Source: Nautilus pompilius (Eukaryota > Mollusca > Cephalopoda > Nautilida > Nautilidae). From it: DNA of 64,000 nt. The DNA is taken from NCBI GenBank assembly GCA_018389105.1, contig JACATO010000643.1:802501-866500 (forward strand). Direction: 5' to 3'. The notes beneath the pieces are model-generated. The model was given only the letters and a program-made list of their open reading frames with translations, was not told the DNA's origin and searched no databases. The translations under genes and the position numbers were made by a program. Positions 12,451 to 24,187 of the stretch are shown here, piece by piece (the stretch's first letter is position 1; each line of letters starts with the position of its first letter).

Positions 12451-13364
12451 TAGGTAAGATCTTTGGCTACAGTCCTCTTCATTCATTTCTTCTTTGTACC
12501 CACTTGAGGTGATGCTTCAAAATCCAAAATCCTTAGACATACTAGGATGACCCTTGTCAACAATTTCCATGGTTACAGCTGTCTTTTGGGGCAGCTTAAC
12601 TCTCTGGCCTATTGCATTTCAATGTCTTCATTACTGTCAAATTATGCAACAGGGAAGAAATTAACTTCACCAGCCCAGTAGGATCATCAAAATAAAATCG
12701 TTAGATGCTGACGTTGATTCTGTGGTTGTTTTTACAATCATTGCCAAGTGGTTGTGCAGTTCAAATCTGTGAACTATACTTGACAAAAACAATAACCTTC
12801 ATTTTTCTTTAATAGATTTGTATACATCAGGTGCATGGTTGTTAGTGCCAAACAAGAAGAGGAAATATTTAATACTGTTTGAAATTTGTTCCATGCCAGC
12901 CTTCCTAACTATTTTCTTTTTATAGTGAAAATAATCAGATTGGCAAACCACAGCTAATTAAAGGAGAGAGCAAAACAGTTATATTCTTTGGATGGAATGG
13001 GATCTTGACCAAGTACAATTATGAATAATGCATGAAATGTCAGATTTCATTTAACAGAAACTGGACTTTTCATTGAGTTAGTGTGAAGATTTAGTTCTGT
13101 TTAGATGGTCAACCTGTGTTGTCTAAATCCATACCAGAAAAATGAAGTTTACATTAATAGTAATCTTTATCCTTATTATCATCTCTTTCTTGTGACAGGA
13201 AAGTTTTCTGGTTATTTTGAGACACTGTCAAAAAAATGAAGTAGGATTATAGTAGGTTTTCTATAAATTGGAACAGATTCCTTTTTGTTGGTACTGCCCA
13301 TTCATATTTCTAATAGAAAATTGTCTTTCTGAGATGTGACACTTTGTGAAAAAAGAAAATTGGA

Positions 13365-13655
13365 AGGGTAGCTGGTGACCTAGTGGTTAGGCTACTGGAT
13401 TGCCAAGCCTGAGGGCCCAAGTTTGATCTATGGTTGGGTCAGCTTGGTTTCCCATACCTTCCTGGCATAGTTCCTTTTTGTTCTTCTTTACTAGCCAGTC
13501 ATCTCAGTTTCCTGCCACATATATATATATAAAAATGAAGAGTTCTGATAAGGCTTTCTTTGCCAAAGGGGGAAGTGTCAGGCTTTCATGGAGCACAAGA
13601 TGCTTTTCAACAGACAACTGTAGAACCACACTTCCTTAACATTGGTGTACAATAA
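13365..13655 (+). mobile_element. tRNA-derived SINE, plus strand, near full length
   Basis: The tRNA-like head at about 13371-13437 has GACCTAGTGGTTAGGC as the A box and AAGTTTGATCTATGG as the B box. A body follows with CCTTCCTGGCATAGTTCC and then a TTCTTCTTTACTAGCCAG segment, the same motifs found reversed in the minus-strand copies. The tail near 13640 runs into AAAGGGAAAAAAAA. It acts as a family reference for this window. Octopus tRNA-derived SINE families are known, but the family name was not assigned here. Confidence 0.8.
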
Positions 13656-14399
13656 AGGGAAAAAAAAAGAAAATCAATGGAAAAATAAAATGAAAAGAAA
13701 TGGCTGTGATTTTTTGTTTTTTTTTTAAAAATTATTAACAAATGTTCAGTGTTTAAGACTAAGTTATTGTTTATTATATTTAAAAAATCTAAAAGTCATT
13801 GATTTTCAAGTCGGAATGTTAATGCAGACAGCTTAGCTAGCTGTAAGTCGTATTGTAAAAAAGATTATGATTACCTTAAGATAAAGTCCATGTAACAGGG
13901 TGGCAGATTTAACTCTATATCTCAAACTAATATATGAACTTATTTTTTTTAATTTGTAGAATACATGATCAAGACTTACTTTAAATTAAATTCTGAATCA
14001 TTCAATTATTGACTGATTATCTAGTCAATATAATTCATCAGAGTGATATCTGTAAGATCAGTAGTTAATTTTAGCATTTCCAGATGCAGCTGGTTTAATT
14101 ATTTGATATGTAATTAATATATAGTTTGTTAAAGAATTTGAAAACTCAGAAAGAATTAATAATATATGATGAAACCTTTATTTGACATGTAAGTATTTTG
14201 TATATTTACTTTTATCTCCAGCTCTTATCTTTTATCAATATCCATCTGTAGTGGCAAAGAGCTTTTATCATGAGACTACACTGTAATGACAGAGAGTACA
14301 GTTTTAAATGTAACTATTCTATTTAGTGTGTGAATATCATCCTTTGCAACTACAGATAATGCTGCTAACAATGTCAAAAATCATATGACTTATAAAGGT

Positions 14400-14556
14400 G
14401 ATGGCTGGCATCATACCATTTACACTTCTGTTTGCTCCCCTGTACTCTAGTGGTAAGGTTAGGATATGGAAAGGCCTTACTAGAGCTCTCCATTTTTAGA
14501 TATGGAAAGAACTTTGTAGTTGGCTGGTGAAAAAAGATGAAGAAGAAACAACCGTG
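14400..14556 (-). mobile_element. tRNA-derived SINE fragment, reverse strand
   Basis: Contains ACTAGAGCTCTCCATTTTTA and GATGAAGAAGAAACAACCGT, matching the body of the SINE family in reverse orientation. The tRNA-like head is missing. Confidence 0.6.
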
Positions 14557-14689
14557 GGTGAGCGCACATTTTTATTCATACCTTTAACTGTAGAAAGGAA
14601 TAAAACAAACTAATGAGATATACAATGTAATAAATGAATATTCTACAGTAGACATGATTAAAATGATGAAATGAATATTATGTACAATA

Positions 14690-15300
14690 ATATTTAGTGT
14701 GTCCATTCCTTTCTTTCATGACTGCTCGTATACCTCTCTCTTGTAATTTTGATATGGTATGAACTGTATTATTTTTCCATTTATCTAGAAGCACTGCCAA
14801 GGATTTCTCCTGTTTTGGTGGCTGTTTGTTTTCAAATTATGTCTAAGTAGTCCTATACATGTTTAATAATATTAAGGTCTGGGCTTTCTTGGGGCTACTC
14901 TAATAAATCTAGCACCCTAATTTCTGTTTTTTCATTATAAGTATGTTTTGACAACATTGGCAGTATGTGTTGGATTGTGGTCATTTGAAATATGAATACA
15001 AGCGATACTGAAGGAATATCCTGGTAAATAAGAATCTGCTTGTATTTGGCTGCATTAATATTTCCTCCTATTCTTACTAAATCTAGGTGCCAAACCTTTC
15101 CTTATATTCTTTTTCATATTTTCTCCTTACATCTTCTCTTCTCCTTTAGAATAAAAAATTGTGAACTTTGATTCATTAGACCAAAAGGATTTTTTTTCCA
15201 TTGTTCTTGTCTGTGTCCTTTTAGTCCAGCTTTCCCCAGAGATCTCTGTACTATAGAATCATGAACCTGAATGAGCTCCTGCCAAATCTTATTAAGAAAA
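14690..15300 (-). pseudogene. Tc1-like transposase pseudogene
   Basis: Read on the minus strand with frame changes, the order is that of a Tc1-like transposase. First comes a helix-turn-helix piece resembling STVQRSLRKAGLKG (here VQRSLGKAGLKGH). Next is a decayed WSDES box (LMNQSSQF in another frame) with the first catalytic Asp, then GGNINAAKYKQIL, and FIFQMTTIQH in place of FQHDNDPKH. EKTEIRVLDLLE follows, then ESPDL and a broken IIEHVWDYLD. The end resembles RYTSSHERK. There are several stops and frameshifts and the second catalytic region is lost, so the element is long dead. No clear terminal repeats were found. Confidence 0.82.
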
Positions 15301-15610
15301 AGTGTGGATAACCCAGAAAACTATCAGAACCTGAACAAAATTCTGGTTATACTGCTAATTTCAATTTTTATGGTCAGTTGATTTTTTCAAAATAATATTA
15401 AAATATCATTGCTGTGGGTGATTTTTGCTGATAAGCAATGATAAACAATTGTTTGTTTTCACAGATTAGCTTTCTCCATGTTGTTTTCTCCAATAAACTT
15501 TTTGGAGTCATAGTGAATTCATCTTCAAATCAGATTCTCCATGTTAGCATTCCCTTTTTTTCCTTCTAGTCTTTCTTGATCACCTGAGTTTTAATTTTGC
15601 TATCTTTCTT

Positions 15611-15935
15611 TACTTTTTCTCACCTTTCATTCTAATGTTGATTTATTCTCTCCATCTACTAAGCTCACCTGTCATTCCAATCCTGATCCCCCTCTCTCCC
15701 TCTCTCTCTCACACAATAGCCCATCCTCATTACTCTTTCTCACCTCATTCTAATGTTGATTCTCTCTTCCATTCATTAAGCTCACCTATCATTCCAATGT
15801 TGATTCCTCCCTCTCCATCTTTCAAATCTCCCTATCCTTATTACTCTTTTTCACCTCTTATTCTAATGTGTATTTCTCCTCTCCATCCACTAACTTCATC
15901 TGACATTCTAATCATGATTTCCCCGTCTTTTGTCC
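15611..15935. repeat. Minisatellite of about 115 bp, three imperfect copies
   Basis: The phrase TACT(C/T)TTTTCTCACC...CATTCTAATG begins at 15611, 15731 and 15842, giving periods of about 120 and 111 bp. The units are C/T-rich on the plus strand with internal CTCTCC runs, so a 111-codon Ser/Pro/His-rich open frame crosses the array; it is a product of composition and not a gene. Confidence 0.75.
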
Positions 15936-16579
15936 CCACCACTGCACAAAAATTCATCAGTGACATCTAGAGAAAGAAAACAAATAAATTTAAAAAAATA
16001 AGAAAGGAAGAATTTTACTCTTCTTATTTTCTTTTTGCAAGCTAATAATTTCCTTTTATGGTAAAATAATACTATGCACACTTTTTTCTCTGGCTCTGCT
16101 TTTTATGTGCTTTTCCGTCCATCTACAAAATGGAATCACCATGTTTATGTGCTTTTGTCTTTTGTATTTTTTCTTGAAAGCTAGAAAACTGCTGCAGATA
16201 AACACATTAATAAACTAGTTTCTTAAATTAAGAAAAAGTGGCTTATAATAAGTTAGCAGGGGTCAAGATACTTATCAGGGGTGGCTAAATTTTTTGAGAA
16301 AAAAAAATTACCCTGCAACACATTTCTGTTGATTGATATGACCATTTCACAGCATGAAATATCATGTTTCCATTAATGGAAATCAGATCCATGATGTAGA
16401 AACTGTGCTGAAAGTAGACTTTGCCAAGTTTCTAATGATTCCACCTGTACAGAAACCAGACTTTTCATTCAGTGCATGTCACCTTTTTTAAAATGTTTTT
16501 CTTATTCATTGACAATACACCCATTAATTAGTAGTACTACTTTTGATATTGTTTTTTTTTTAAATAAAGAGCAGGACTA

Positions 16580-17990
16580 CCAAAGCCATGCAAAGATAAT
16601 CTACATGAAACACACCAACTAAGATGGTAGGAGAGTTCTGACTTTGTTGCACAGCTTAGGCAGGAATGGCAATCCTCTTTTCCCTACACTGATTTTATCA
16701 ACATAAGCTGGTTTGATGCATGCGTACACCAGCATCAGTCATCAGCTTGGAACAGCTGTTCCTGCAAGAATGGCAACAATACACCACAAATACATTTGAT
16801 ACCCTTTTACATGCTGAAATCAGTGTCTGTGAACATGACTGAAGCAATTTTTCTTGGCGCTGCTTTTTGCAGTGAGCTATCATCCTGTAAGGAACTGATG
16901 CAAAAATTGATAGTGAACATTTGGTACAGGATATTGGACAAATCAGGCAACCCTTACGTTCATTTTTGTGAAAATACCACAAATCTTTTTGACCAATTCT
17001 AATCTGAAAATTGTGTTGCCATTGTTGTTCATTATATAAATGACTATAACATATCATGTGTAACACTTTTAAATTAAAAAAGAATTCAAAGAAATGAAGA
17101 AGAAAGAGAAAAAAAATACTACCACTATTGTAAGTTACTGGCATTGTAAATCATAAAGATATTAATAATCCCTTTTTGTCCTATTAGATAATAGCCACGG
17201 ACACATTAAAAAGATTCTTACAAAGGTTATTGATAATAACAAGGCTAACCAATTTAAAAATCATATGATTGAATGCTTCTCTGATTCTGGTTTCAATTAT
17301 GATGCTGCTTTGTGTTCAATAAAAATTTTTTTTTTTTGAGTAAAAAAAGGATAATTTTAAAACAAAACTTGCAATAAGAATTCTTTTACAAAATAAATGA
17401 ATCAATAAAGTTTGAAACACTTTCAGACATTAAACTACAAGATTATGATCTTGGAACTATGGAACTTTCTCTTCTAAGTTGAACCAACATTGCTATGCAT
17501 TGTCATCATCAAATGAAGTTAATGGCGAGTACCAACTGATGCAAGATGCACTGAAGTTTATAGTTTTTAATTTAATTAGCAAATAAGAATGAAAGATCTT
17601 TCCAAAAACTCAGCTCGTGTCTGATACTGATGTGAACATAAAGACTAAAATCAGTCATAACCTTTTGTTGGTAAATGGCATTTGTTTGTTTTTATTATTG
17701 CAAAATAAGTTCACTGAAATTGTGCAACACTTTACCTGACTTATTTTTTCTGTTCTTTCTGAGCTTAAAACTTGAAGTCTCACTGGCGGCTTGATGGTGC
17801 AGTGTGGTTTGAAAAAATCTTCAAAAAAAAAATGGTTTGTTTTTCTGAGTTTTGAAATTTTAAATCTTTTTTCAATTTTCCAACTAGAAACAATTTCAAC
17901 AATAACTGCTGGTGTGTTATTGACCTGTGTCATTAGTCGATGGAATGTGTCAAACAAACCTTTAGTAGTTCTCTATACATTCTTGGTTCA
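16580..17990. other. Unassigned region with overlapping open frames
   Basis: The minus strand has a 148-codon open frame (16698-17144) rich in Cys, Ser and Lys, and a 100-codon one at 17655-17957. The plus strand from about 17190 reads DNSHGHIKKILTKVIDNNKA and FKNHMIECFSDSGFNYDA before stops, which looks more like decayed protein than chance. Base composition is slightly richer than the flanks around 16620-16940. It could be an old transposon gene; no family motif was recognised. Confidence 0.35.
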
Positions 17991-18044
17991 TCAGTTGGGC
18001 AGGTCTAGATGAGTTTTCTCATTGTCTTTTTCAAAATACTCAAG

Positions 18045-18200
18045 GTCGGTGCTAGAATTCTTCATTTTCAGACTTTAGAATAAACCAGAGTACCTTGATG
18101 AATCCTATATGACCAGGTAGTGAAGAGTGAGAAGAAGCCATGCCAGGAAGGATTGGCAAACCAATTAGGTTCCCACTGGACTGTCATACCAAAACCTTTA
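18045..18200 (-). mobile_element. tRNA-derived SINE fragment, reverse strand
   Basis: Contains TGCTAGAATTCTTCATTTTC, then GTGAAGAGTGAGAAGAAGCC and ATGCCAGGAAGGATTGGCAA, all in family order on the reverse strand. It breaks off before the tRNA-like head. Confidence 0.65.
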
Positions 18201-18707
18201 GTTAGGATCACATTATATCAAGGAAGCAGTTTAAAGAAGATTTACCTGGATGCTGATTAATAAATGTAATCTCACCTATGAAGAAAGACTGAAAAGGCTC
18301 TGGTTGCCTAGTTTAACACAAAGAAGTTTAAGCGAAGGAATACATAGAGTTAAATATTTTTTAAGCTAGTAACACATAATAACTTACTAGAATTCATAAG
18401 TATAAGATAATTAACAAATTATGTTATACATAAGGGCATTTATACATTCTAATCTTGAATGATCTGCCAGGAATCTTTTTCCAAACTTAAGTAGTAGCAA
18501 GAAGTGTAGTTTTTAAACTATAAAATTGCACCTTATCACAAAAGAGGGATTATATCATTTTTAAAAATTAGAAGCAAGTAAATTAAAAGCAAAGCAAAAA
18601 AGGTATGACAAGAGGATGGCTAATATTATTCAAGTATTTCAGCAACTTTATATTGTAAACTTTTGTGTTTTATTTAGATTTGCTGGGGGAATTCTGCTGA
18701 AATAGAT

Positions 18708-18770
18708 AGCATTGCCATAAATATATCTGGTCAGGTTTCATTTGAATATCTCTAGTATATTGAAAGCTAC
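18708..18770 (+). repeat. CCAGCCAGG-type interspersed repeat, copy 3
   Basis: Reads GCATTGCCATAAATATATCT, then GGTCAGGTTTCATTTGAATA and TCTCTAGTATATTGAAAGC. It is preceded by CTGCTGAAATAGATA, which also appears before other copies. Confidence 0.75.
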
Positions 18771-20589
18771 TAGTAGTAAAAAATAGTGAGCTTATGTGGT
18801 ATGTTTATTGGGGGGGAGGAGGTAAGCAGTTAAAATTCTTAAATAACTAAGCATTTCTAGAGGAAATTAATCTATTGTAAATATCCCTGCTGACCACTGA
18901 GTCCTTAATTGTTTCATATTTTAGGTATACTGAGCAATGGTACTGAATTCATATTTTGGAAAGATATTGAATGTTAAAACTGTTAAACTCTATCTCAGAG
19001 AATGTCTAAAATATACCCAAGGCAGACAGATCTGTTGAGGTAAGTACCAATGTTTCTAGTATCGCTGAGATATTTTTTTTCAAAAACGCTAAACTAACAA
19101 TACAGTTTCTAAGATTGAATCACCATTTTGTGGGAAGACCATGAAAGTAATAAATATCTAAAATGTCACTAAGCCAGCAAGCAGGAAGATGGCTGCAATG
19201 TCTGGATCTGATAACCTTGCTGACTTGTCCTCCATTAAGATGGAATGGGTTAATGTGCATATTGTTAGGCAATACAAAAACAAGCAATGTCAATCAAACA
19301 TTGCCTGCAGTTTTATTATTTATAAAACTGACTGAAATGCATTTTACAGAATTTGAAAAGCATTGACTACAGCCTGAAAGATAGTGATAATCTATAGTGG
19401 ATAAACACATTCCTGTCAAACTGATGTATTACTGATTGACATCTGAAGTGTTTGATGCCTGATTTAATTTTCATTACTTTTGGTGTAATTTAAGAAACAA
19501 AAAAGGAAAGATTACATGTCCTCTCAATAAGTATGGAGACTACATAAGGTAAGGTTGTGAAAGAGTAATATACACACATGAGATCCTTTAGAAAGAAAAG
19601 AAAAAATATGGAAGCTTCATGTCAAATAAAGTTTTGCAAAAGATTAATGAAATGCATTTGATGAATAAATACTGATTTATTGTTGTAAATGGCTTGTTAA
19701 ATGAATAATAATATTAGTTAAATCTTGTAGTCTGATTTTTCTGAGGGTTTCAATGTCATTGAAAAATTTGTAGAATTTTCTTAAGGACATATCAGGAATA
19801 TTTAAGATTTTTTGTGCTAATTTTTCTTCACCATGAGCTGTGTACTTAAAAAGAAATTAATGTAAGCCTCTCTCTCTCTCCCCAAACCATCAGAATTTCT
19901 AAACAAGTGTGTTCTCCTTATAATTGTTTTTATCAACATGTAGACTGTGTTAGAGAAAGATTAAAGGGGTTGGTCGAATTTATCAGGCTTTTGAGGATTA
20001 GATTTTACATTTCTTTGCTTGACAGCAACTCATGGTTAAAGAGTTCTGTTACAATGCATGGCAGCCACAATATTGATGCTCTGTGGGAATTAGTTTGAAA
20101 TTAAGACAACAGATGGATTTAAAAAGAAAAGCTGTTTTCTAGAAATATTGAATTTTGCTGTACAAAAACATTGCTATAGATTTGCAATTAAGGACATTAG
20201 TGAGCTGAAGTATAATCTCTTCTTAAAAAAAATAAAAGATTTATACAAGCAATTACATTGTAACTTATAGTTGTGGTTTTTTTAAGCCTTTATTCTCACT
20301 CCATTTTTTCCAAATAATCCATCATCAAACAGTAGATGCTCTTCGGTTTTTTTTTTTATTTTGGGGAGAACTATGTTAGTTGTGATAATTAAACTCTATG
20401 ATTAGCAATGATGTCAGTTTACATGATAAAAGACACCATAGTTAATCAGGTTATATATTGGCTATAAACAACAATGACCTCTCTACATCTCCCTTGGAAA
20501 AAAACAAACATCTCAAGATATTTAGCAATTCAGACAGATTAGATTAAGGAGAGAAAATGAAAGGCATTCGAGTTAGCTGTTTTTTTTTT

Positions 20590-21010
20590 ACCAAGAGCAG
20601 TCTGCAGTGTGAGTGAGTGAGTAGTCCCGCAATACTGAACATAATCAATCATATTTATAAGTGGTGTGGAAGTCTTTCTCCTTTGATCAGATTAATGCTG
20701 ACCAAATTATTAAGTTTGTTGTAGCGCCTGCGTAGACACAAGTGTTAGTCTGTGTTAGCTGCACCGGGTCTGACTTCATTGCAGTTAGAATTGCTGCAGC
20801 ATTTGATTTGATTATGGCACAGTCTAGACCACAAAGCAACAGCCGTGCATGCCAATCAGGTATTGAATTTCACTGCCCCATGTCAGCTTATCTGTGTCTA
20901 AAATTAGCATGGGCAGTCTTCATTTCAAGCCAGAAACTCATTGTCAGATTAAAAGGTACCTTCTCAATTAAAGAGCTACATTTGGAAGAGAGCTTGCTAG
21001 TTATTTCTTT
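20590..21010. promoter_or_regulatory. Candidate conserved regulatory element (intronic)
   Basis: A 420 bp stretch of complex sequence, richer in GC than its surroundings, without repeats, homopolymers or splice-supported coding frame. It contains CTTTGATCAGATTAATGC (20681-20698), which includes a TCF/LEF-type CTTTGATC site beside a homeobox-type ATTAAT, and a second complex block to about 20990. A plus-strand open frame of 110 codons covers part of it but resembles no known family. Calling it regulatory is inference from composition only. Confidence 0.3.
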
Positions 21011-22109
21011 CACTTTTTCACTTAATGATATTTATAAATCCAAACTTTTTTTCTTTCCTTTATATTATAAATAGTTTGGTTTAGTTGTTATAAAGAGGCA
21101 GCATGTAGATGGCTTGTGCAGGGGTCCTAAAGTGAGGAAAATATTTATTGATTTTAATTTAGTTAATATACAAGCAGAAATGTGTACAGATCACTGATTT
21201 AACATGACTAACTTACAACAGTTTTATATAATGAACACTAATGTCTGCTGAATCCGTGATGATTTTCACACCATGTGGTCTTAACATTTACTCTATAGGG
21301 ATCTAAATGAAACAGAAATCATTCCATGTAAATTAAAAAAACAAACAAAAACTGACCACACAAAATAGGGCTCCCTTTTTAAGTCTTATTTTTTTCTTAA
21401 AAATCTTAGAACTTAAAATAAAACAAACAACAACTTTGATCATGTTTTCTTATGCTTTTAGTTTAAAGCTGCTGGATATAGCTAAGAGCAGTTTCTAGGG
21501 TTAAATATTTATAAATTAATTTTTGAAGATAGCAGCAGCTAAAAGACTTTTTCATGTGCCTGTAATAGTACTTGTACTCCATCCTCAGATTGACAGTCTC
21601 ACAGACTCATAATAGCTTATTCATGAACAGATATGTCTTGATGTACATAAAAATATTTTAAAGAATTATAGTATAGCTTGATTTGTATGTATAGGTTGAA
21701 CATCTACAACAAATTTCTTCTTTTCAAGGAAATTACAGCATTTGCTATGATGAATTGAGCAGTTTACTTTCTTTTTGTTTATTTTAAATGCTTCTGAAAG
21801 TCTGTACTGCCATTTAAAACTTGAAATTGTATACTGTACAGAGTAAATTATGGATCATAAAATTTAACAGTTTTCTTGTCGTAAAACTGGTTTCAGTGCT
21901 CCAGAAATGAAATGCTGATAAACAGCAGACTTCTAACAAAACGTGTACCTGTGCTATCAAATGTCTGTATAGGTACGCTTACTATGTTACCAGTTTATTA
22001 TTGACATTCACTTCCCTAGTATCAGAATGAGGGAACTTTTCTGTCCATCACCTTGATGTTGATGCTTGAATTGCTAAACATTGTTTTGTTGTTTGTGATA
22101 GAGGTGGTA

Positions 22110-22397
22110 GTGTATAAATCCTGCAAGGTAGATAACTCTGGTGAAGGGATGAGGTGCTGCTCTTGTCATCTGGGAAACATTGCCAATCCTGTGTTACATA
22201 GGGCCTGGCACTTTGACTTTGGCAAGGAAATCCCTACTAGAGCTCTTCAATATTTAGATATTGGAGGAATCTACATGAATGGCTGGTGAAGAAGAGAATG
22301 TGCAATGGAGGTTTGTCAGACTGAGCTGTTCTACAGGAAGCAAACTCAGGTCTTTGACCTTAACAGTCTAGCAGGCTAATTAATGCACCATCTCTCT
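22110..22397 (-). mobile_element. tRNA-derived SINE, reverse strand
   Basis: The full body is present in reverse: GGGAAACATTGCCAATCCTG, GGCCTGGCACTTTGACTTTG, CCCTACTAGAGCTCTTCAAT, GGCTGGTGAAGAAGAG. The tRNA-like head near 22340-22397 has AAGCAAACTCAGGTC as the reverse B box. Copies at 28200 and 45115 show the same order. Confidence 0.8.
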
Positions 22398-22579
22398 AAG
22401 CATTACTATTGTTGGAAAAATATTTCATACAGAAAATGGTCCAGAGACAGTGTTTATGACCAGATAATAGAGCTGTGGGCATGCTGCTGATTGCTGCAAC
22501 ACAAAATTCATTGACTCTTAATCTGGGATCTTCTCAAAGCATGATATCCAGAATGTTGATATGATATCGATACACTGGC

Positions 22580-23240
22580 TTAAAATATGCTTGCAGTGAC
22601 AGGTTGTGCTCCAAACTGCTTGGTAACCCGGACAGTTGACAGTCAGGTTGCTCAGGCAGTTAGAGCAGGCAGATCATGTTCAAATTACACATACTATAAA
22701 GAACATATTTCATTCACCCAATCTGAGAATTGTTGGCTAGATACTTACGATATCACAAATGAGCCAGGTTGTAGTAGTGATAAAGTAACACCATTTGGCA
22801 AAGACATCTTTGCTATTTAGTTTTCCTTACAAATCTGCCCATGTTTCTGGCACTTTTCATGATAGTCACCACCAAGTATGAAAACAACATAGAGGAGGAA
22901 TCTGTGCTGATTCCAGAGCTGGTGAAGATGACAGATTTGCTGGTTAGTTCTAATAGTGGTTTGTGGAGTACTTTTTTTAGAATTAGTGCACAGATCTGTA
23001 CATCATCAGGAATTAATTTATTGTTGGAGTGAAATTTCACTAAATAGACATTTTCTCTGCCAAGACCCAGCCAGCACACTGCATGGTAAGAAAATGGGAA
23101 AACACCCCTCAAAGGTGGCTCCACTTAGAGCTTTTTTGGCAGCATATTGGTGCACTTGAAGAAGTCTTTTAATGACTCCATTTGAGAACCAAAGGGTAAT
23201 CTTTAAATGACATTTACTATTTGTCATATTTAATGGCTTT
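22580..23240. other. Unassigned complex region
   Basis: Open frames on both strands (plus 22587-22820; minus 22813-23124) and even base composition set this apart from the AT-rich flanks. No motif could be tied to a known protein or element. It may be an old transposon interior or conserved noncoding DNA. Confidence 0.25.
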
Positions 23241-24124
23241 TTACAAGATTTTTTAAGGAAATCATTAAGGTCTCAACTTTCCTCTAAAGACTAAATTTGT
23301 TTGAGCAGAAAATTTTCAAAATAATTTTACAATTTACACCAGATGAAACTTTATCTTTACTAACTGCCATAAAAATATATTTAAATTCCATCTACATAAC
23401 ACTTATCATCTTTTGCATTTAATGTTTCATAAATAAAATATGACTTAAAGACGGTATTTAAAATCTTTGTGATGTCATTAAAGATGAGATAAAGATTAAT
23501 TTTTGCATAGTGCTAAAGAGATATATTGAAATGTATTGATAAAGTTGACTAAAAGACTTTCTGTTTTGTATACCAATTGATTCTTTGTCAAAGCAGCAGT
23601 TCTTTGTAAATGTTGCTGCAGTAATAGTAGTTGATTGTAAAACATTCCCACTAAACAGTAATGGATTACTCAGTATATGTCTGTCACCATAGCATTATGT
23701 TGGTGACACAGAAACACAATTTTCCAACATTTGACAGATGCAGGATAAGACCACTATTTGTGACTAGAAGTACCATTAGAAGTATATTCTAAATATTGCT
23801 TCACTAAGTTTGTAAATTTTCACCATTGATAAACCCTGCATGTGTTAATTTGTTTATAACTGGAAAACATTACTGATCACTTGCCATTGTCTTGTACGGC
23901 AGCAACCTTTACTCACACATTTGTATCTGCACGCCATTGTGTATTAGTAATTTACAGATATCTTAATTTTGGCTTTAGTATTAATTAAAAACATGGGATC
24001 AAAGAGAGAGAGAGAGATGTTACACTACTTGGTGACTGTTGCTAAAAGCATTTTGGCAACCAGCAGATAATGGATTTCAGACTAACTCTAGCCACTTGTA
24101 TAATGGGTGTTAAAATGAAACCCA

Positions 24125-24187
24125 ACTGAAATAGAATTGTTGTAAATATATTTGGCGAGGTTTTTTTTGACTTTCCCTAGTACTATC
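24125..24187 (+). repeat. CCAGCCAGG-type interspersed repeat, copy 4 (diverged)
   Basis: Reads AACTGAAATAGAATTGTTGT, then ATATTTGGCGAGGTTTTTTT and CCCTAGTA. It has the same order as the family but is strongly diverged. Confidence 0.5.

Noticed and set aside
13371..13437. Functional tRNA gene
   Set aside because: The stems do not pair well and the SINE body follows directly; it is a tRNA-derived head.
15635..15970. 111-codon Ser/Pro/His-rich open frame
   Set aside because: It is produced by the CT-rich 115 bp minisatellite.
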